Shown here: in pieces, positions 41,584-51,968 of the stretch
Layout: every line of letters begins with the position of its first letter
Position numbering within the stretch: position 1 is the stretch's first letter
From: Nocardioides sp.
GTDB taxonomy: Bacteria; Actinomycetota; Actinomycetes; Propionibacteriales; Nocardioidaceae
Direction of reading: 5' to 3'
Length of the DNA stretch: 64,000 nucleotides
Assembly: GCA_037045645.1 (NCBI GenBank)
Contig: JBAOIH010000001.1
Location: 930,001 to 994,000 of the forward strand
The notes under the pieces: generated by a model
Told to the model about the DNA's origin: nothing
The model's database searches: none
What the model saw: only the letters and a program-made list of their open reading frames with translations
Position numbers and translations under genes: made by a program

Positions 41584-42214
41584 TTGCCGGATCATCACAC
41601 TCGCTTTGGTGGATCGAGGGCCTTCGGGAGGCTCGGCAGTGTCACGTTCACGGCCGCATCGATGACGGCGAGCACCTCAGTCACGCTCCCGATCATCTTC
41701 AGTACCGCTGGGGGGGACGCCGCCGGGGAGCGCGACGGTCACGGGCACCCTGGATGCCGGGTCCGGGGGTGCCTGTACCTCCTCATCAGCGACCACCACT
41801 GTGGCGCTCGTTCCTGATGTCAAGGCGGAGGTGCCCATGCCATCAGAGGGCTTGATCAAAACCGGGGAACCCATCTCTTTTACTTTCGCATTCACCAATG
41901 TCGGGATGGCCGACACGTCCGGCACGAACACTGTCAGGATCAACAAGGCATCCGATCCGGGGACATGGGACGCCACCAGTGTTCCGGCGGGATGGACCTT
42001 GGTAAGCGGGACGCCGGATGCGTACTTCGAATATGTCACGACAGATCCGACCTACACCCTTGCCGTCGGCTCATCGGTCAGTTTCAATTACACCTACACG
42101 AAGACCTCGACGCTAGTCGGGGTCGCGATCGTCGGCGGGCAGGTAGTGAACGGATCTGGCGGAGAGACAAACTACTGGAACAACCGCCAGGACCTGTTGA
42201 TTCAAAGCCAGTAG
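41584..42214 (+). pseudogene. Ig-like exported or surface protein, frameshifted and probably truncated
   Basis: Two frames together encode a Thr/Ser/Val-rich beta protein. The first reads SVTFTAASMTASTSVTLPII and ends at a seven-G run (41710-41716). The next frame continues TPPGSATVTGTLDAGSGGAC and then an Ig-like domain (ISFTFAFTNVGMADTSGTNT). Removing one G joins them. No convincing signal peptide or start remains upstream, so the 5' end seems lost. It sits in a non-conserved gap between mutM and smc. The family is not identified. Confidence 0.5.
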
Positions 42215-42229
42215 TCGGGCCCCGAGGGG

Positions 42230-42898
42230 TCAACGCGCAGCGCTTCCATGGCGCTCAGACTCGGCTTCTTGATGCTTAAGACCGACTGAATAGACCGAGA
42301 CCGCCCAGTCGCTGTCGGGGGCGTACGGATGGAACTCCCAGGTCGCGAACCGGTGCTCCTTGACCAGCCCAGCCGCAGCGGCGTCGACGTCCAACTGGTC
42401 GGGCGTGTAATAGCGCTCGCTGAAGAAGCCGAACGCGATTCGCCCGCCTGGCCGCAGCACGGACGCCAGATTCGCCACGATCTGCGCCTCGGTGCCCTCG
42501 GCCACGAAATGCATCACGTTGCCCGCGCACACGATCACGTCGTAGTTCTCCGCCAGCCCGCGTTCGGCCAACGCAGCACCCGAGAGTCCGGCCAGATCGA
42601 GCACCGCTAGCGGCACTTCGGGATAGAAGCCTTGACCACGCTCGATCAGCAGTGGGTCGGCGTCGATGCCGACTGCCTGGTGACCGGCGCGAGCCAGGGC
42701 AGCCGCGACTCGACCGGTGCCGCAGCCGGCATCGAGGATGCGCGACCCACGAGCCGCCATCGCGTCGACGAAACGAGCCTCACCGTCGATATCACCGCCG
42801 TCTTCGGCGATCTTGATGAACCGCTGGGCGTACTCCTCGCGACCGGCAAGGTCTCGGTGCTCGAACCAGCGAGGAGCTGCGGGACTGTCGTTGCTCAC
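42230..42898 (-). CDS. Class I SAM-dependent methyltransferase
   Basis: This 222-residue enzyme has the SAM-binding motif ILDAGCGTGRVAAALA (about residue 53), post-I GIDADPLLIERG, and motif II region YDVIVCAGNVMHFV. Its substrate is unknown. The start is GTG 42898, divergent from the FAD oxidase with 23 bases between. It resembles small-molecule or ubiquinone-type methyltransferases only in general fold. Confidence 0.85.
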   Translation of the reverse strand: MSNDSPAAPRWFEHRDLAGREEYAQRFIKIAEDGGDIDGEARFVDAMAARGSRILDAGCGTGRVAAALARAGHQAVGIDADPLLIERGQGFYPEVPLAVLDLAGLSGAALAERGLAENYDVIVCAGNVMHFVAEGTEAQIVANLASVLRPGGRIAFGFFSERYYTPDQLDVDAAAAGLVKEHRFATWEFHPYAPDSDWAVSVYSVGLKHQEAESERHGSAAR

Positions 42899-42921
42899 GA
42901 CTGGATGGTTGCATGAGGGCC

Positions 42922-44295
42922 ATGACCGATCTTGCTGCGCCTCTTGACGATCTGGTCGCCAGCCTGCCCGACGGCGTGGTGATCACCGATCCCGCAGGGC
43001 TGGAGAAATACCGGTTCGACTGGTCCAAAGACCCGGATGCGGGCACGCCGATCGCCGCAGTGCGAGCAGAGACGGCCGAGCACGTGCAAGTGGCCGTACG
43101 TTGGGCCGCGCAGCATCGGGTCCCGGTGGTGCCCCGTGGGGCGGGCAGCGGGTTGTCTGGCGGGTCGTCGGCCGTCGACGGCGGCATCGTGATCTCGCTG
43201 GAACGCATGCGCGCCATTGAGATCGACACCGCCTCGGGGGTCGCGGTGGCCGAACCCGGCGCGTTCAATGCCGAGGTCAAGACGGCAGCGCTCAGCCACG
43301 GGCTCTGGTATCCGCCGGACCCGAGCTCGTACGAGATCTGCTCCATCGGCGGCAACGTGGCTACCAACGCGGGCGGGCTGTGCTGTGTGAAGTACGGCGT
43401 GACGACCGACTATGTGCTCGGCCTCGACGTGGTGCTCGCGGACGGCACCCTGATCACGCTGGGCGGCAAGCGGATCAAGGACGTGGCCGGGCTGTCGCTG
43501 CTGAAGCTCTTCGTGGGCTCCGAGGGGACGCTAGGCATCGTCACTCGGGCGATCTTGCGACTGGTGCCCGCACCCCTGCCCGCCTCGACGCTGGTGGCGT
43601 CCTTCGATTCCGTCGCCGACTGCGCGGCTGCTGTCGTCGCGATCCGGCAGGTGATGCGGCCCTCGATGATGGAGTTGATGGACAACGCCGCCATCAACGC
43701 GATCGAGGACTTCACGCCGATGGGGCTCGACCGCGACACGGCCGCACTGCTGATCGTGCAGTCCGATGCCCCCGGCGCCGCGTGCGCCGACGAGATCGCA
43801 CGCGTCCAGGCCGCCTGCGAGGCGGCGGGTGCGCGTGAGGTGTTCACCACCGACGACCCAGATGAAGGGGGGATGTTCGTCCAGGCACGCCGGGCCGCGT
43901 TCCCGGCGATCGAGGCGCGCGGCGCGCTGATGCTGGAGGACGTGGGGGCGCCGATCCCGGTGCTGCCGGAGTTGCTTGCGGCCGTGGCCGACATCGCGGA
44001 GACGTACGACGTGGAGATCCCGGTCGTGGCGCACGCCGGGGACGGCAACACCCACCCCATCATCGTCTTCGATCTGACCGACCCCGACGCCGAGAGGCGG
44101 GCGCGGGAGGCGTTCGCCGAGATCATGGCGGCGGCGATCCGGCTGGGTGGGACGATCACCGGCGAGCACGGGGTCGGGCGTACGAAGAAGGCGGCCTTGC
44201 CCGCGCAACTCGGCCAGGAGGTGATGGCGCTGAACCAGCGCATCAAGGAGGCACTCGATCCGGACGGGATCCTCAACCCCGGCGCGGTGTTGTAG
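42922..44295 (+). CDS. FAD-binding oxidoreductase, GlcD/D-lactate dehydrogenase type
   Basis: This 457-residue flavoprotein oxidises a 2-hydroxy acid (glycolate or D-lactate are usual). The FAD-binding PCMH domain contains VPVVPRGAGSGLSGGSSAVD and SIGGNVATNAGGLCCVKYG. The C-terminal domain has VAHAGDGNTHPIIVFDL and TITGEHGVGRTKK. No glcE/glcF or iron-sulfur partner is adjacent. ATG 42922 has GAGGG upstream; ATG 42913 is possible. It lies just ahead of smc. Confidence 0.85.
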   Translation: MTDLAAPLDDLVASLPDGVVITDPAGLEKYRFDWSKDPDAGTPIAAVRAETAEHVQVAVRWAAQHRVPVVPRGAGSGLSGGSSAVDGGIVISLERMRAIEIDTASGVAVAEPGAFNAEVKTAALSHGLWYPPDPSSYEICSIGGNVATNAGGLCCVKYGVTTDYVLGLDVVLADGTLITLGGKRIKDVAGLSLLKLFVGSEGTLGIVTRAILRLVPAPLPASTLVASFDSVADCAAAVVAIRQVMRPSMMELMDNAAINAIEDFTPMGLDRDTAALLIVQSDAPGAACADEIARVQAACEAAGAREVFTTDDPDEGGMFVQARRAAFPAIEARGALMLEDVGAPIPVLPELLAAVADIAETYDVEIPVVAHAGDGNTHPIIVFDLTDPDAERRAREAFAEIMAAAIRLGGTITGEHGVGRTKKAALPAQLGQEVMALNQRIKEALDPDGILNPGAVL

Positions 44296-44393
44296 GTCCC
44301 AGAGTGCGCGGTCGCCGTGACGTAGGCTGAGCCAGCGCTCGCTTCCCCGGCCATCCCGCGCACCGATGTTGTCGTCCCACGAGGAGCCGTGCG

Positions 44394-47300
44394 TTGTATC
44401 TGAAGAGCCTGACCCTCAAGGGGTTCAAGTCCTTCGCCTCCGCCACGACGCTCCAGTTGGAGCCGGGCATTACCTGCATCGTGGGCCCTAACGGCTCGGG
44501 TAAGTCGAACGTCGTCGACGCGCTCGCGTGGGTGATGGGCGAGCAGGGCGCCAAGAGTCTGCGCGGCGGCAAGATGGAGGACGTCATCTTCGCGGGTACG
44601 TCCGGTCGGCCCCCGCTGGGCCGCGCGGAGGTGCTGCTCACGATCGACAACACCGACGGCGCGCTGCCGATCGAATACTCCGAAGTGACCATCTCGCGCA
44701 CGATGTTCCGCTCCGGTGGGTCGGAATACGCGATCAACGGGACCCACTGCCGACTTCTCGATGTGCAGGAACTGCTCAGCGACTCCGGCATCGGCCGCGA
44801 GATGCACGTCATCGTCGGCCAGGGCCAACTCGACACGATCCTGCACGCCACGCCGGAGGACCGGCGCGGGTTCATCGAGGAGGCCGCCGGGGTCCTCAAG
44901 CACCGCAAGCGCAAGGAGAAGGCGCTTCGCAAACTCGACTCGACCGAAGGCAACCTGACCCGCCTCAACGACCTGCTCGTCGAGATCCGCCGACAGCTCA
45001 AGCCACTGGGCCGTCAGGCCGAGGTGGCCCGCAAGGCGGCTGCGGTGCAGGCGACCGTACGAGACGCGCGGGCCCGGTTGCTCGCCGACGACCTCGTCAC
45101 CGCGCGTACGGCGTTGGAGCAGGAGTTGGCCGACGAGTCGATCCTGGTCGAACGGCGTACGCAGGTCGAAGCCGCCGTCGCCAGCGCACGTGAACAGGAA
45201 GCCAGCCTCGAAGCAGCGCTGCGTGAAGACCTGCCGGCGCTGGCCGCGGCCCAGGACACCTGGTTCGCCCTGTCGGGGTTGCGGGAGAAGTTGCGCGGCA
45301 CCCAGTCGCTGGCAGCAGAACGCGTACGCAATGCCGCGGGCGTGCAGGGCGAACTCGAGTTCGACTCCGGCCGTGACCCCGATGCTCTGGAGGCGCAGGC
45401 GGCGCAGGTGCGCGAGCAGGAGCAGGCGATCGACACCGAGATCAACGGTCTGCGTACTTCGCTGGAGACCGCGCTGGCCGCGAAGCGCGCCGCCGAGGAC
45501 GCCGCGGCGAATGAAGAACGCCGGGTCGCGGGTCTGTTGCGAGCCGCTGCCGATCGGCGCGAGGGACTGGCCCGGCTGCACGGGCAGGTCAACGCGTTGA
45601 AGTCGCGTGCCAGTGCCGCCGCCGACGAGATCGGTCGACTCGGCGAGGCGCAGGAGGACGCCACGGCGCGTGCGGATCGAGCCCAACGCGACTACACGGC
45701 TCTGGAGACGCAGGTCGCCGGTCTGGACGCCGGCGAAGAGGGGCTGGACGCGGAGCACGAGGCCGCATCCGCGCTGCTCGACGACTTGGAGGAGCGGCTG
45801 GCCAAACTGCGAGACGAGGCCGCGCAGGCCGATCGCGACCGCGCCTCGCTGGCCGCGCGCCGCGATGCGTTGGAGATGGGACTCAATCGCAAGGACGGGG
45901 CGGGCGCGCTGCTCGCCGCGACCGACTCGGTCTCCGGTCTGCTGGGGTCGGTCGCCGCGCTGCTCACGGTGCGGCCGGGCTTTGAAGCCGCCGTCGCCTC
46001 GGCGTTGGGGCAGGCGGCCGACGCGGTCGTCGTACGCGACTCGGGCGCGGCGGTCGACGCGATCGGGCACCTCAAGAGCGAGGACCTGGGAAGGGCCGGG
46101 TTGTTGTTCCCGGTCTCGGCCGACGACGTCGCCAAAGCGCGCGAGGGCTGGCCGGCCTTGCCGGGCGAGGTGTCGTACGCCGTTGACGTGGTGGAGGCTC
46201 CCCAAGACCTGGCCGGCGCGCTCGACCGGATGCTGTTCAAGGTGGCCGTGGTCGACGACCTGGCGGCGGCGCGTTCTTTGGTCTCCGCGCTGCCCGACGT
46301 CACCGCCGTGACGCAGGAGGGCGATGTCTTCGGAGCGCATTTCGCCTCGGGAGGCTCGTCCAGCCAGCCGTCGCTGCTGGAGATCCAGGCCGCTGTCGAC
46401 GAGGCTGCCGCTGCGCTGGCCGAGGCGACCGCGTCGGGCGAGCGATTGGGCTTCGAGATGTCGCGGTTGGACGCCGAGCGCCTGGACGCGCAGAAGCGGG
46501 TCGACGTAGCGCTTGCCCAGTTGCACGAATCCGACGCCACCTTGGCTGCGGTCGCCGAGGAGTTGGGACAGTACGGCTCGCAGGCCCGCTCGGCGCGCGC
46601 CGAGGCCACTCGGCTCGCCGACGCGATCCGAGCCGCAGAGGAGGCCCGTGATCGCGACCTGGCCGGACTGGCGGATCTGGAGCAGCGGCTCACCACGGCC
46701 GAGGAGGCACCGGACGAGGAGCCGGACACCGGCGAGCAACAGCGACTGACCGAGGCTGCCAGGGCGGCTCGGGGTGGCGAGATGGAGGCGCGCCTGCAGT
46801 TGCGTACGGCCGAAGAACGCGCTCGCGCCCTGCACGGTCGCGCCGACATGCTGCTGCGCAATGCCGCCGCCGAACGCGAGTCGCGCGCCAAGGAGGCAGC
46901 GCGCCGCGAACGGCTGATCCGTGAGGGTCGTGCCGCTCAGGCGGTGTCGCAGGCGTGTCGCGTCGTGCTGGAGCGACTGGACCGTTCGGTCGAGGCCGCC
47001 GCGGTGGAACGCGCCCGGGTCCAGGAGTCGCGTACCGAGCGTGAGCAGGCACTGTTGGAGGCGCGCGCATCTTTGCGTGACCTGGGCCGTGAGCACGACG
47101 AACTGGTCAACTCTGTGCATCGCGACGAGTTGGCGCGCACCCAGCAGCGGATGCGGATAGAACAGATCGAGGACCGCGCACTGGAAGAGCTCGGTCTGGA
47201 GCCGGAGGGCCTGATCGGTGACTACGGCCCGGACCAGCGGGTGCCGTTCGTGGGCGAGTTGGCAGAGGGCGAGGACGAGCCTGAGCCCCTGCCGTTCGTA

Positions 47301-47954
47301 CGCGAGGAGCAGGCCAAGCGGCTCAAGGCCGCCGAGCGCGATCTCAACCTGCTCGGGCGGGTCAACCCGCTGGCATTGGAGGAGTTCACCGCGATGGAGG
47401 AGCGGCACAAGTTCCTCACCGAGCAGCTCGAAGACCTCAAGCAGACCCGCAAGGATCTGCTCGACATCGTCCGTGAGGTCGATGCCCGCGTCGAGCAGGT
47501 CTTCACCGAGGCGTACGCCGATGTCTCCAAGGCTTTCGACTCCACCTTCGCGCGTCTTTTCCCGGGCGGCGAGGGGCGCCTGGTGCTCACCGATCCGCAC
47601 GACATGCTCGCGACCGGGGTCGAGGTCGAAGCCCGACCGCCGGGCAAGAAGGTCAAGCGGCTCTCGCTGCTCTCAGGTGGCGAACGCTCGCTGGTGGCCG
47701 TGGCCTTCCTCGTCGCGCTCTTCAAGGCCCGTCCGTCGCCCTTCTACATTCTCGACGAGGTCGAGGCTGCGCTCGACGACACCAACCTCGGACGCCTGCT
47801 GGAGATCTACGAGGAGTTGCGTGAGAACTCCCAACTCCTGGTGATCACTCACCAGAAGCGCACCATGGAGGTCGGCGACGCCCTCTATGGCGTCACCATG
47901 CGCGGCGACGGGGTGTCCGCGGTGATCAGCCAGCGCCTGCGCGAGAACGTCTGA
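44394..47954 (+). CDS. smc: Chromosome segregation protein SMC
   Basis: This 1186-residue protein forms the condensin ATPase. The N-terminal Walker A is GPNGSGKSNVVDAL (about residue 32). Two long Ala/Glu/Arg-rich coiled coils flank the hinge (about 500-650, with GLLGSVAALLTVRPGFEAAV). The C-terminal head has LLSGGERSLVAVAFL (about 1088) and Walker B FYILDEVEAALDDTN (about 1118). TTG 44394 follows GAGGAG and gives YLKSLTLKGFKSFAS. No scpAB lies in the window. A family B palindrome downstream may terminate it. Confidence 0.97.
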   Translation: MYLKSLTLKGFKSFASATTLQLEPGITCIVGPNGSGKSNVVDALAWVMGEQGAKSLRGGKMEDVIFAGTSGRPPLGRAEVLLTIDNTDGALPIEYSEVTISRTMFRSGGSEYAINGTHCRLLDVQELLSDSGIGREMHVIVGQGQLDTILHATPEDRRGFIEEAAGVLKHRKRKEKALRKLDSTEGNLTRLNDLLVEIRRQLKPLGRQAEVARKAAAVQATVRDARARLLADDLVTARTALEQELADESILVERRTQVEAAVASAREQEASLEAALREDLPALAAAQDTWFALSGLREKLRGTQSLAAERVRNAAGVQGELEFDSGRDPDALEAQAAQVREQEQAIDTEINGLRTSLETALAAKRAAEDAAANEERRVAGLLRAAADRREGLARLHGQVNALKSRASAAADEIGRLGEAQEDATARADRAQRDYTALETQVAGLDAGEEGLDAEHEAASALLDDLEERLAKLRDEAAQADRDRASLAARRDALEMGLNRKDGAGALLAATDSVSGLLGSVAALLTVRPGFEAAVASALGQAADAVVVRDSGAAVDAIGHLKSEDLGRAGLLFPVSADDVAKAREGWPALPGEVSYAVDVVEAPQDLAGALDRMLFKVAVVDDLAAARSLVSALPDVTAVTQEGDVFGAHFASGGSSSQPSLLEIQAAVDEAAAALAEATASGERLGFEMSRLDAERLDAQKRVDVALAQLHESDATLAAVAEELGQYGSQARSARAEATRLADAIRAAEEARDRDLAGLADLEQRLTTAEEAPDEEPDTGEQQRLTEAARAARGGEMEARLQLRTAEERARALHGRADMLLRNAAAERESRAKEAARRERLIREGRAAQAVSQACRVVLERLDRSVEAAAVERARVQESRTEREQALLEARASLRDLGREHDELVNSVHRDELARTQQRMRIEQIEDRALEELGLEPEGLIGDYGPDQRVPFVGELAEGEDEPEPLPFVREEQAKRLKAAERDLNLLGRVNPLALEEFTAMEERHKFLTEQLEDLKQTRKDLLDIVREVDARVEQVFTEAYADVSKAFDSTFARLFPGGEGRLVLTDPHDMLATGVEVEARPPGKKVKRLSLLSGGERSLVAVAFLVALFKARPSPFYILDEVEAALDDTNLGRLLEIYEELRENSQLLVITHQKRTMEVGDALYGVTMRGDGVSAVISQRLRENV

Positions 47955-47993
47955 CCCTCGCGGGGGGCTCCTGACGGCCCGTCCCACGGTCGA

Positions 47994-48054
47994 AAGAACT
48001 GCGGCCTGGGTCTGGCCCAATGTCAGTCGCGGGCTGCCCGCGGCCGCAGTTCTT
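47994..48054. repeat. Palindromic repeat family B between smc and aceB
   Basis: AAGAACTGCGGCC (47994-48006) and GGCCGCAGTTCTT (48042-48054) form a perfect 13-bp inverted repeat around 35 bases. The arms match the copy inside bioQ at 7755-7815. It separates two convergent genes and may act as a terminator. Confidence 0.9.
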
Positions 48055-48069
48055 GGGTGACTCTGGGCC

Positions 48070-49686
<1,617 letters not shown>

Positions 49687-49704
49687 GGGACCGATACTCC
49701 CACC

Positions 49705-50148
49705 ATGAGTGTGAAGCAGCCACCGACGCGAGAGGCGTACGCCGCCTGGCGTACCGCCACCACCAGATGGGCCGACATCGACGTCTATGGCCACCTCAAC
49801 AACGCGCGCTACTTCGAGTTGATCGACACGGCTGTCAACGCCCACCTGGCCGAGGCCACGGGTGTCGACATCCGTACGTTGGACGCCATCGGGGTCGTCG
49901 CGGAGGTCGGCTGCCGGTACTTCGCCGAGGTCGGCTACCCGGACCCGGTCGAACTCGGGCTCGCGGTCGAACGCGTCGGCACCACGTCGATCATCTACCG
50001 GATCGGCATCTTCCAGGGGCGGGAGACGGCGAGTGCCGAAGGCCGCTTCGTGCATGTGTACGTCGACAACACCGACCCGGCGCGCCCTTCGACACCGATC
50101 CCGGTTCAGATCCGAGAGGTGGTCGCCGCGCTCCCGACGTACGAGTGA
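49705..50148 (+). CDS. Hot-dog fold thioesterase family protein
   Basis: This 147-residue protein has the 4-hydroxybenzoyl-CoA thioesterase-like motif RWADIDVYGHLNNARYFELI (about residue 22) and the late YRIGIFQGRETASAEGRFVHVY strand. It should hydrolyse an acyl-CoA; the chain is unknown. The ATG lies 18 bases from the divergent aceB start. No partner in a pathway is evident from the neighbours. Confidence 0.8.
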   Translation: MSVKQPPTREAYAAWRTATTRWADIDVYGHLNNARYFELIDTAVNAHLAEATGVDIRTLDAIGVVAEVGCRYFAEVGYPDPVELGLAVERVGTTSIIYRIGIFQGRETASAEGRFVHVYVDNTDPARPSTPIPVQIREVVAALPTYE

Positions 50149-50221
50149 CGTCCCCCACGTCGGACGCGACTCGCCGGGCAACGAATCGCGACATCTCGCC
50201 CTCGTCTGCCACCGTGGGGAC

Positions 50222-50452
50222 ATGACTGCCCTCGTGATCGCGATGCTCCTCATCGTCCTGGTCTCCGCGGCCGTCGTCGTGTACGTCGCCTACCCCCACC
50301 GCGGTGAGCGGATGCCGGTCGTACCGCAGATCGGCGACGCGATGAGCAAGGCCGTCGACCAACTGCCGACCGTCGATCAGACCACCGACTGGCCCGCGCC
50401 TGCAGAGCCTGGGGTCAAGAGCAGCGCGCAGTCGGGCTTGCACCGCTCCTGA
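50222..50452 (+). CDS. Small single-span membrane protein
   Basis: This 76-residue protein has one N-terminal hydrophobic segment (about residues 3-23, ALVIAMLLIVLVSAAVVVYV) and a short polar tail. The function is unknown. ATG 50222 follows GTGGGGA. It immediately precedes ftsY. Confidence 0.6.
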   Translation: MTALVIAMLLIVLVSAAVVVYVAYPHRGERMPVVPQIGDAMSKAVDQLPTVDQTTDWPAPAEPGVKSSAQSGLHRS

Positions 50453-50509
50453 CCGGGCGCCGTTGCTGCCGAGCGCGCTCTCGTGCCGCGCGCGTGAAAG
50501 ACTCGCCGC

Positions 50510-51637
50510 ATGGGTGACTGGCTCTATCTGATCATCGGCATCGCCGTCGTCGGCGTGCTTCTTCTCGTCGGACTGGTGACGAGTGGTCGCCGCAAGGCGC
50601 CGCCCGCCCCGACCCGTGGCACGGACGTCATCGTCACGCCTCCGGGCGACACGGAGATCGAGGCTCCCGAGCAGCCGACCGACGTTGTCGAGCCGGTCAC
50701 GCCCACGCTGGAGAGGCCGGAGAGCACGGCCTCTCGCCTCGTCCGCCTGCGCCAGCGTCTCGCGGGGTCGCAGGGCACTTTCGGTCGTGGTCTGTTGTCG
50801 CTGCTGAGCCGCGACCGACTCGACGAGGACACCTGGGAGTCGCTCGAAGACACGTTGCTGACAGCCGACATCGGCGTCGCACCGACGCAGCAGGTCGTCG
50901 AGAACCTGCGTACCCGGCTGCGCGTCCAAGGAGACAAGAAGCCCGACGTACGCGGAGTGCTGCGCGAGGAACTCGTCTCTTTGGTTGATCCGTCGATGGA
51001 TCGCCGCCTGCAGATCTCGGGCACCGACGGCAAGCCGGGCGTCGTACTCATCGTCGGCGTCAACGGCGCCGGCAAGACCACCACGGTGGGCAAGATCGCG
51101 CGCATCCTGGTCGCCGAGGACAAGTCCGTCGTGCTCGGCGCGGCCGACACGTTCCGCGCTGCGGCTGTCGACCAACTCGCCACGTGGGGCGAGCGCGTCG
51201 GCGTCGAGGTGGTCCGCGGCGAGGAAGGTACGGACCCCGCCAGCGTCGCCTTCGACGCGGTCAAGGAGGCGGTCGCTCGCGACGTCGACACGGTGATCGT
51301 GGACACCGCCGGGCGCCTGCAGAACAAGGCCGGGCTCATGGACGAACTCGGCAAGGTCAAGCGTGTCATCGAGAAGCAGGCACCGGTCACCGAAGTGCTG
51401 CTCGTCCTCGATGCGACGACCGGGCAGAACGGCCTGATCCAGGCCAAGGTCTTCTCCGAGGTCGTCGACGTCACGGGCATCGTGCTGACCAAGCTCGACG
51501 GCTCCGCCAAGGGTGGCATCGTGGTCGCGGTGCAGAAGCAACTCGGCGTACCCGTGAAGCTCGTCGGTCTCGGTGAGGGCCCCGACGACCTTGCGCCCTT
51601 CGACCCCGAGGCCTTCGTCGACGCGCTGCTCGGCTGA
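50510..51637 (+). CDS. ftsY: Signal recognition particle receptor FtsY
   Basis: This 375-residue GTPase docks ribosome-SRP complexes at the membrane. It begins with a hydrophobic anchor (about residues 4-25) and an acidic linker, then the N domain and the G domain: GVNGAGKTTTVGKIA (about 183), DTAGRLQNKAGLMDEL (about 264) and TKLDGSAKGG (about 326). A membrane-anchored FtsY is usual in actinobacteria. Its partner ffh lies 7 kb downstream, after the ammonium genes. Confidence 0.97.
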   Translation: MGDWLYLIIGIAVVGVLLLVGLVTSGRRKAPPAPTRGTDVIVTPPGDTEIEAPEQPTDVVEPVTPTLERPESTASRLVRLRQRLAGSQGTFGRGLLSLLSRDRLDEDTWESLEDTLLTADIGVAPTQQVVENLRTRLRVQGDKKPDVRGVLREELVSLVDPSMDRRLQISGTDGKPGVVLIVGVNGAGKTTTVGKIARILVAEDKSVVLGAADTFRAAAVDQLATWGERVGVEVVRGEEGTDPASVAFDAVKEAVARDVDTVIVDTAGRLQNKAGLMDELGKVKRVIEKQAPVTEVLLVLDATTGQNGLIQAKVFSEVVDVTGIVLTKLDGSAKGGIVVAVQKQLGVPVKLVGLGEGPDDLAPFDPEAFVDALLG

Positions 51638-51968
51638 GCGCCCATCGCTGCATGGTTTCGAGACGCTCGCTCCTCGACCACCGGCCAACCGTGGGGTAGT
51701 TCAGTACGAAATGGTCGCGATCCTTCGTCCGCGACGACCATTTCCGCACTGGACTACCCGGGGTGCCGACCGCTGGTTGAGGAGCGCCGAAGGCGCGTCT
51801 CGAAACCAGGGCGTAACACGACGCCGCCAGCGTTAGCGTGCTCGCAACACGAGACGTCGTACGCCGAAATCTTCGGCACGCAGAGTTCCACCCATCCGGG
51901 AGGGACCGCAGCCCGACAGCGTCGTCACTGCTTGCGCCTCCGATGAACCTTGAATCTCTGGAGGTCTC
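51638..51968. other. ftsY-amtB intergenic region
   Basis: The first half (51653-51808) is a nested inverted repeat. The remainder (51809-51968) should hold the amtB promoter; I looked for a GlnR-type GTNAC-N6-GAAAC pair and did not find a convincing one. A small hairpin GCCGAA-ATC-TTCGGC lies at 51867-51881. A GGAGG precedes the amtB GTG. Confidence 0.5.
51653..51808. repeat. Composite MITE-like element built from inverted family A repeats
   Basis: The left end TGGTTTCGAGACGCTCGC (51653) and the right end (complement reading TGGTTTCGAGACGCGCC at 51808) are inverted family A repeats. Between them lies a second long imperfect inverted repeat (GGGGTAGTTCAGTACGAAAT with ATTTCCGCACTGGACTACCC). 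The 156-bp unit has no coding capacity. Confidence 0.8.

Noticed and set aside
43410..47600. A 1396-codon open frame antisense to smc
   Set aside because: It mirrors the codon positions of smc and the oxidase gene in a high-GC genome and has no domain. smc is fully convincing on the other strand.
51809..51968. GlnR operator upstream of amtB
   Set aside because: A GTAAC and a GCAAC are present but their spacing (31 bases) does not fit the GTNAC-N6-GAAAC arrangement.
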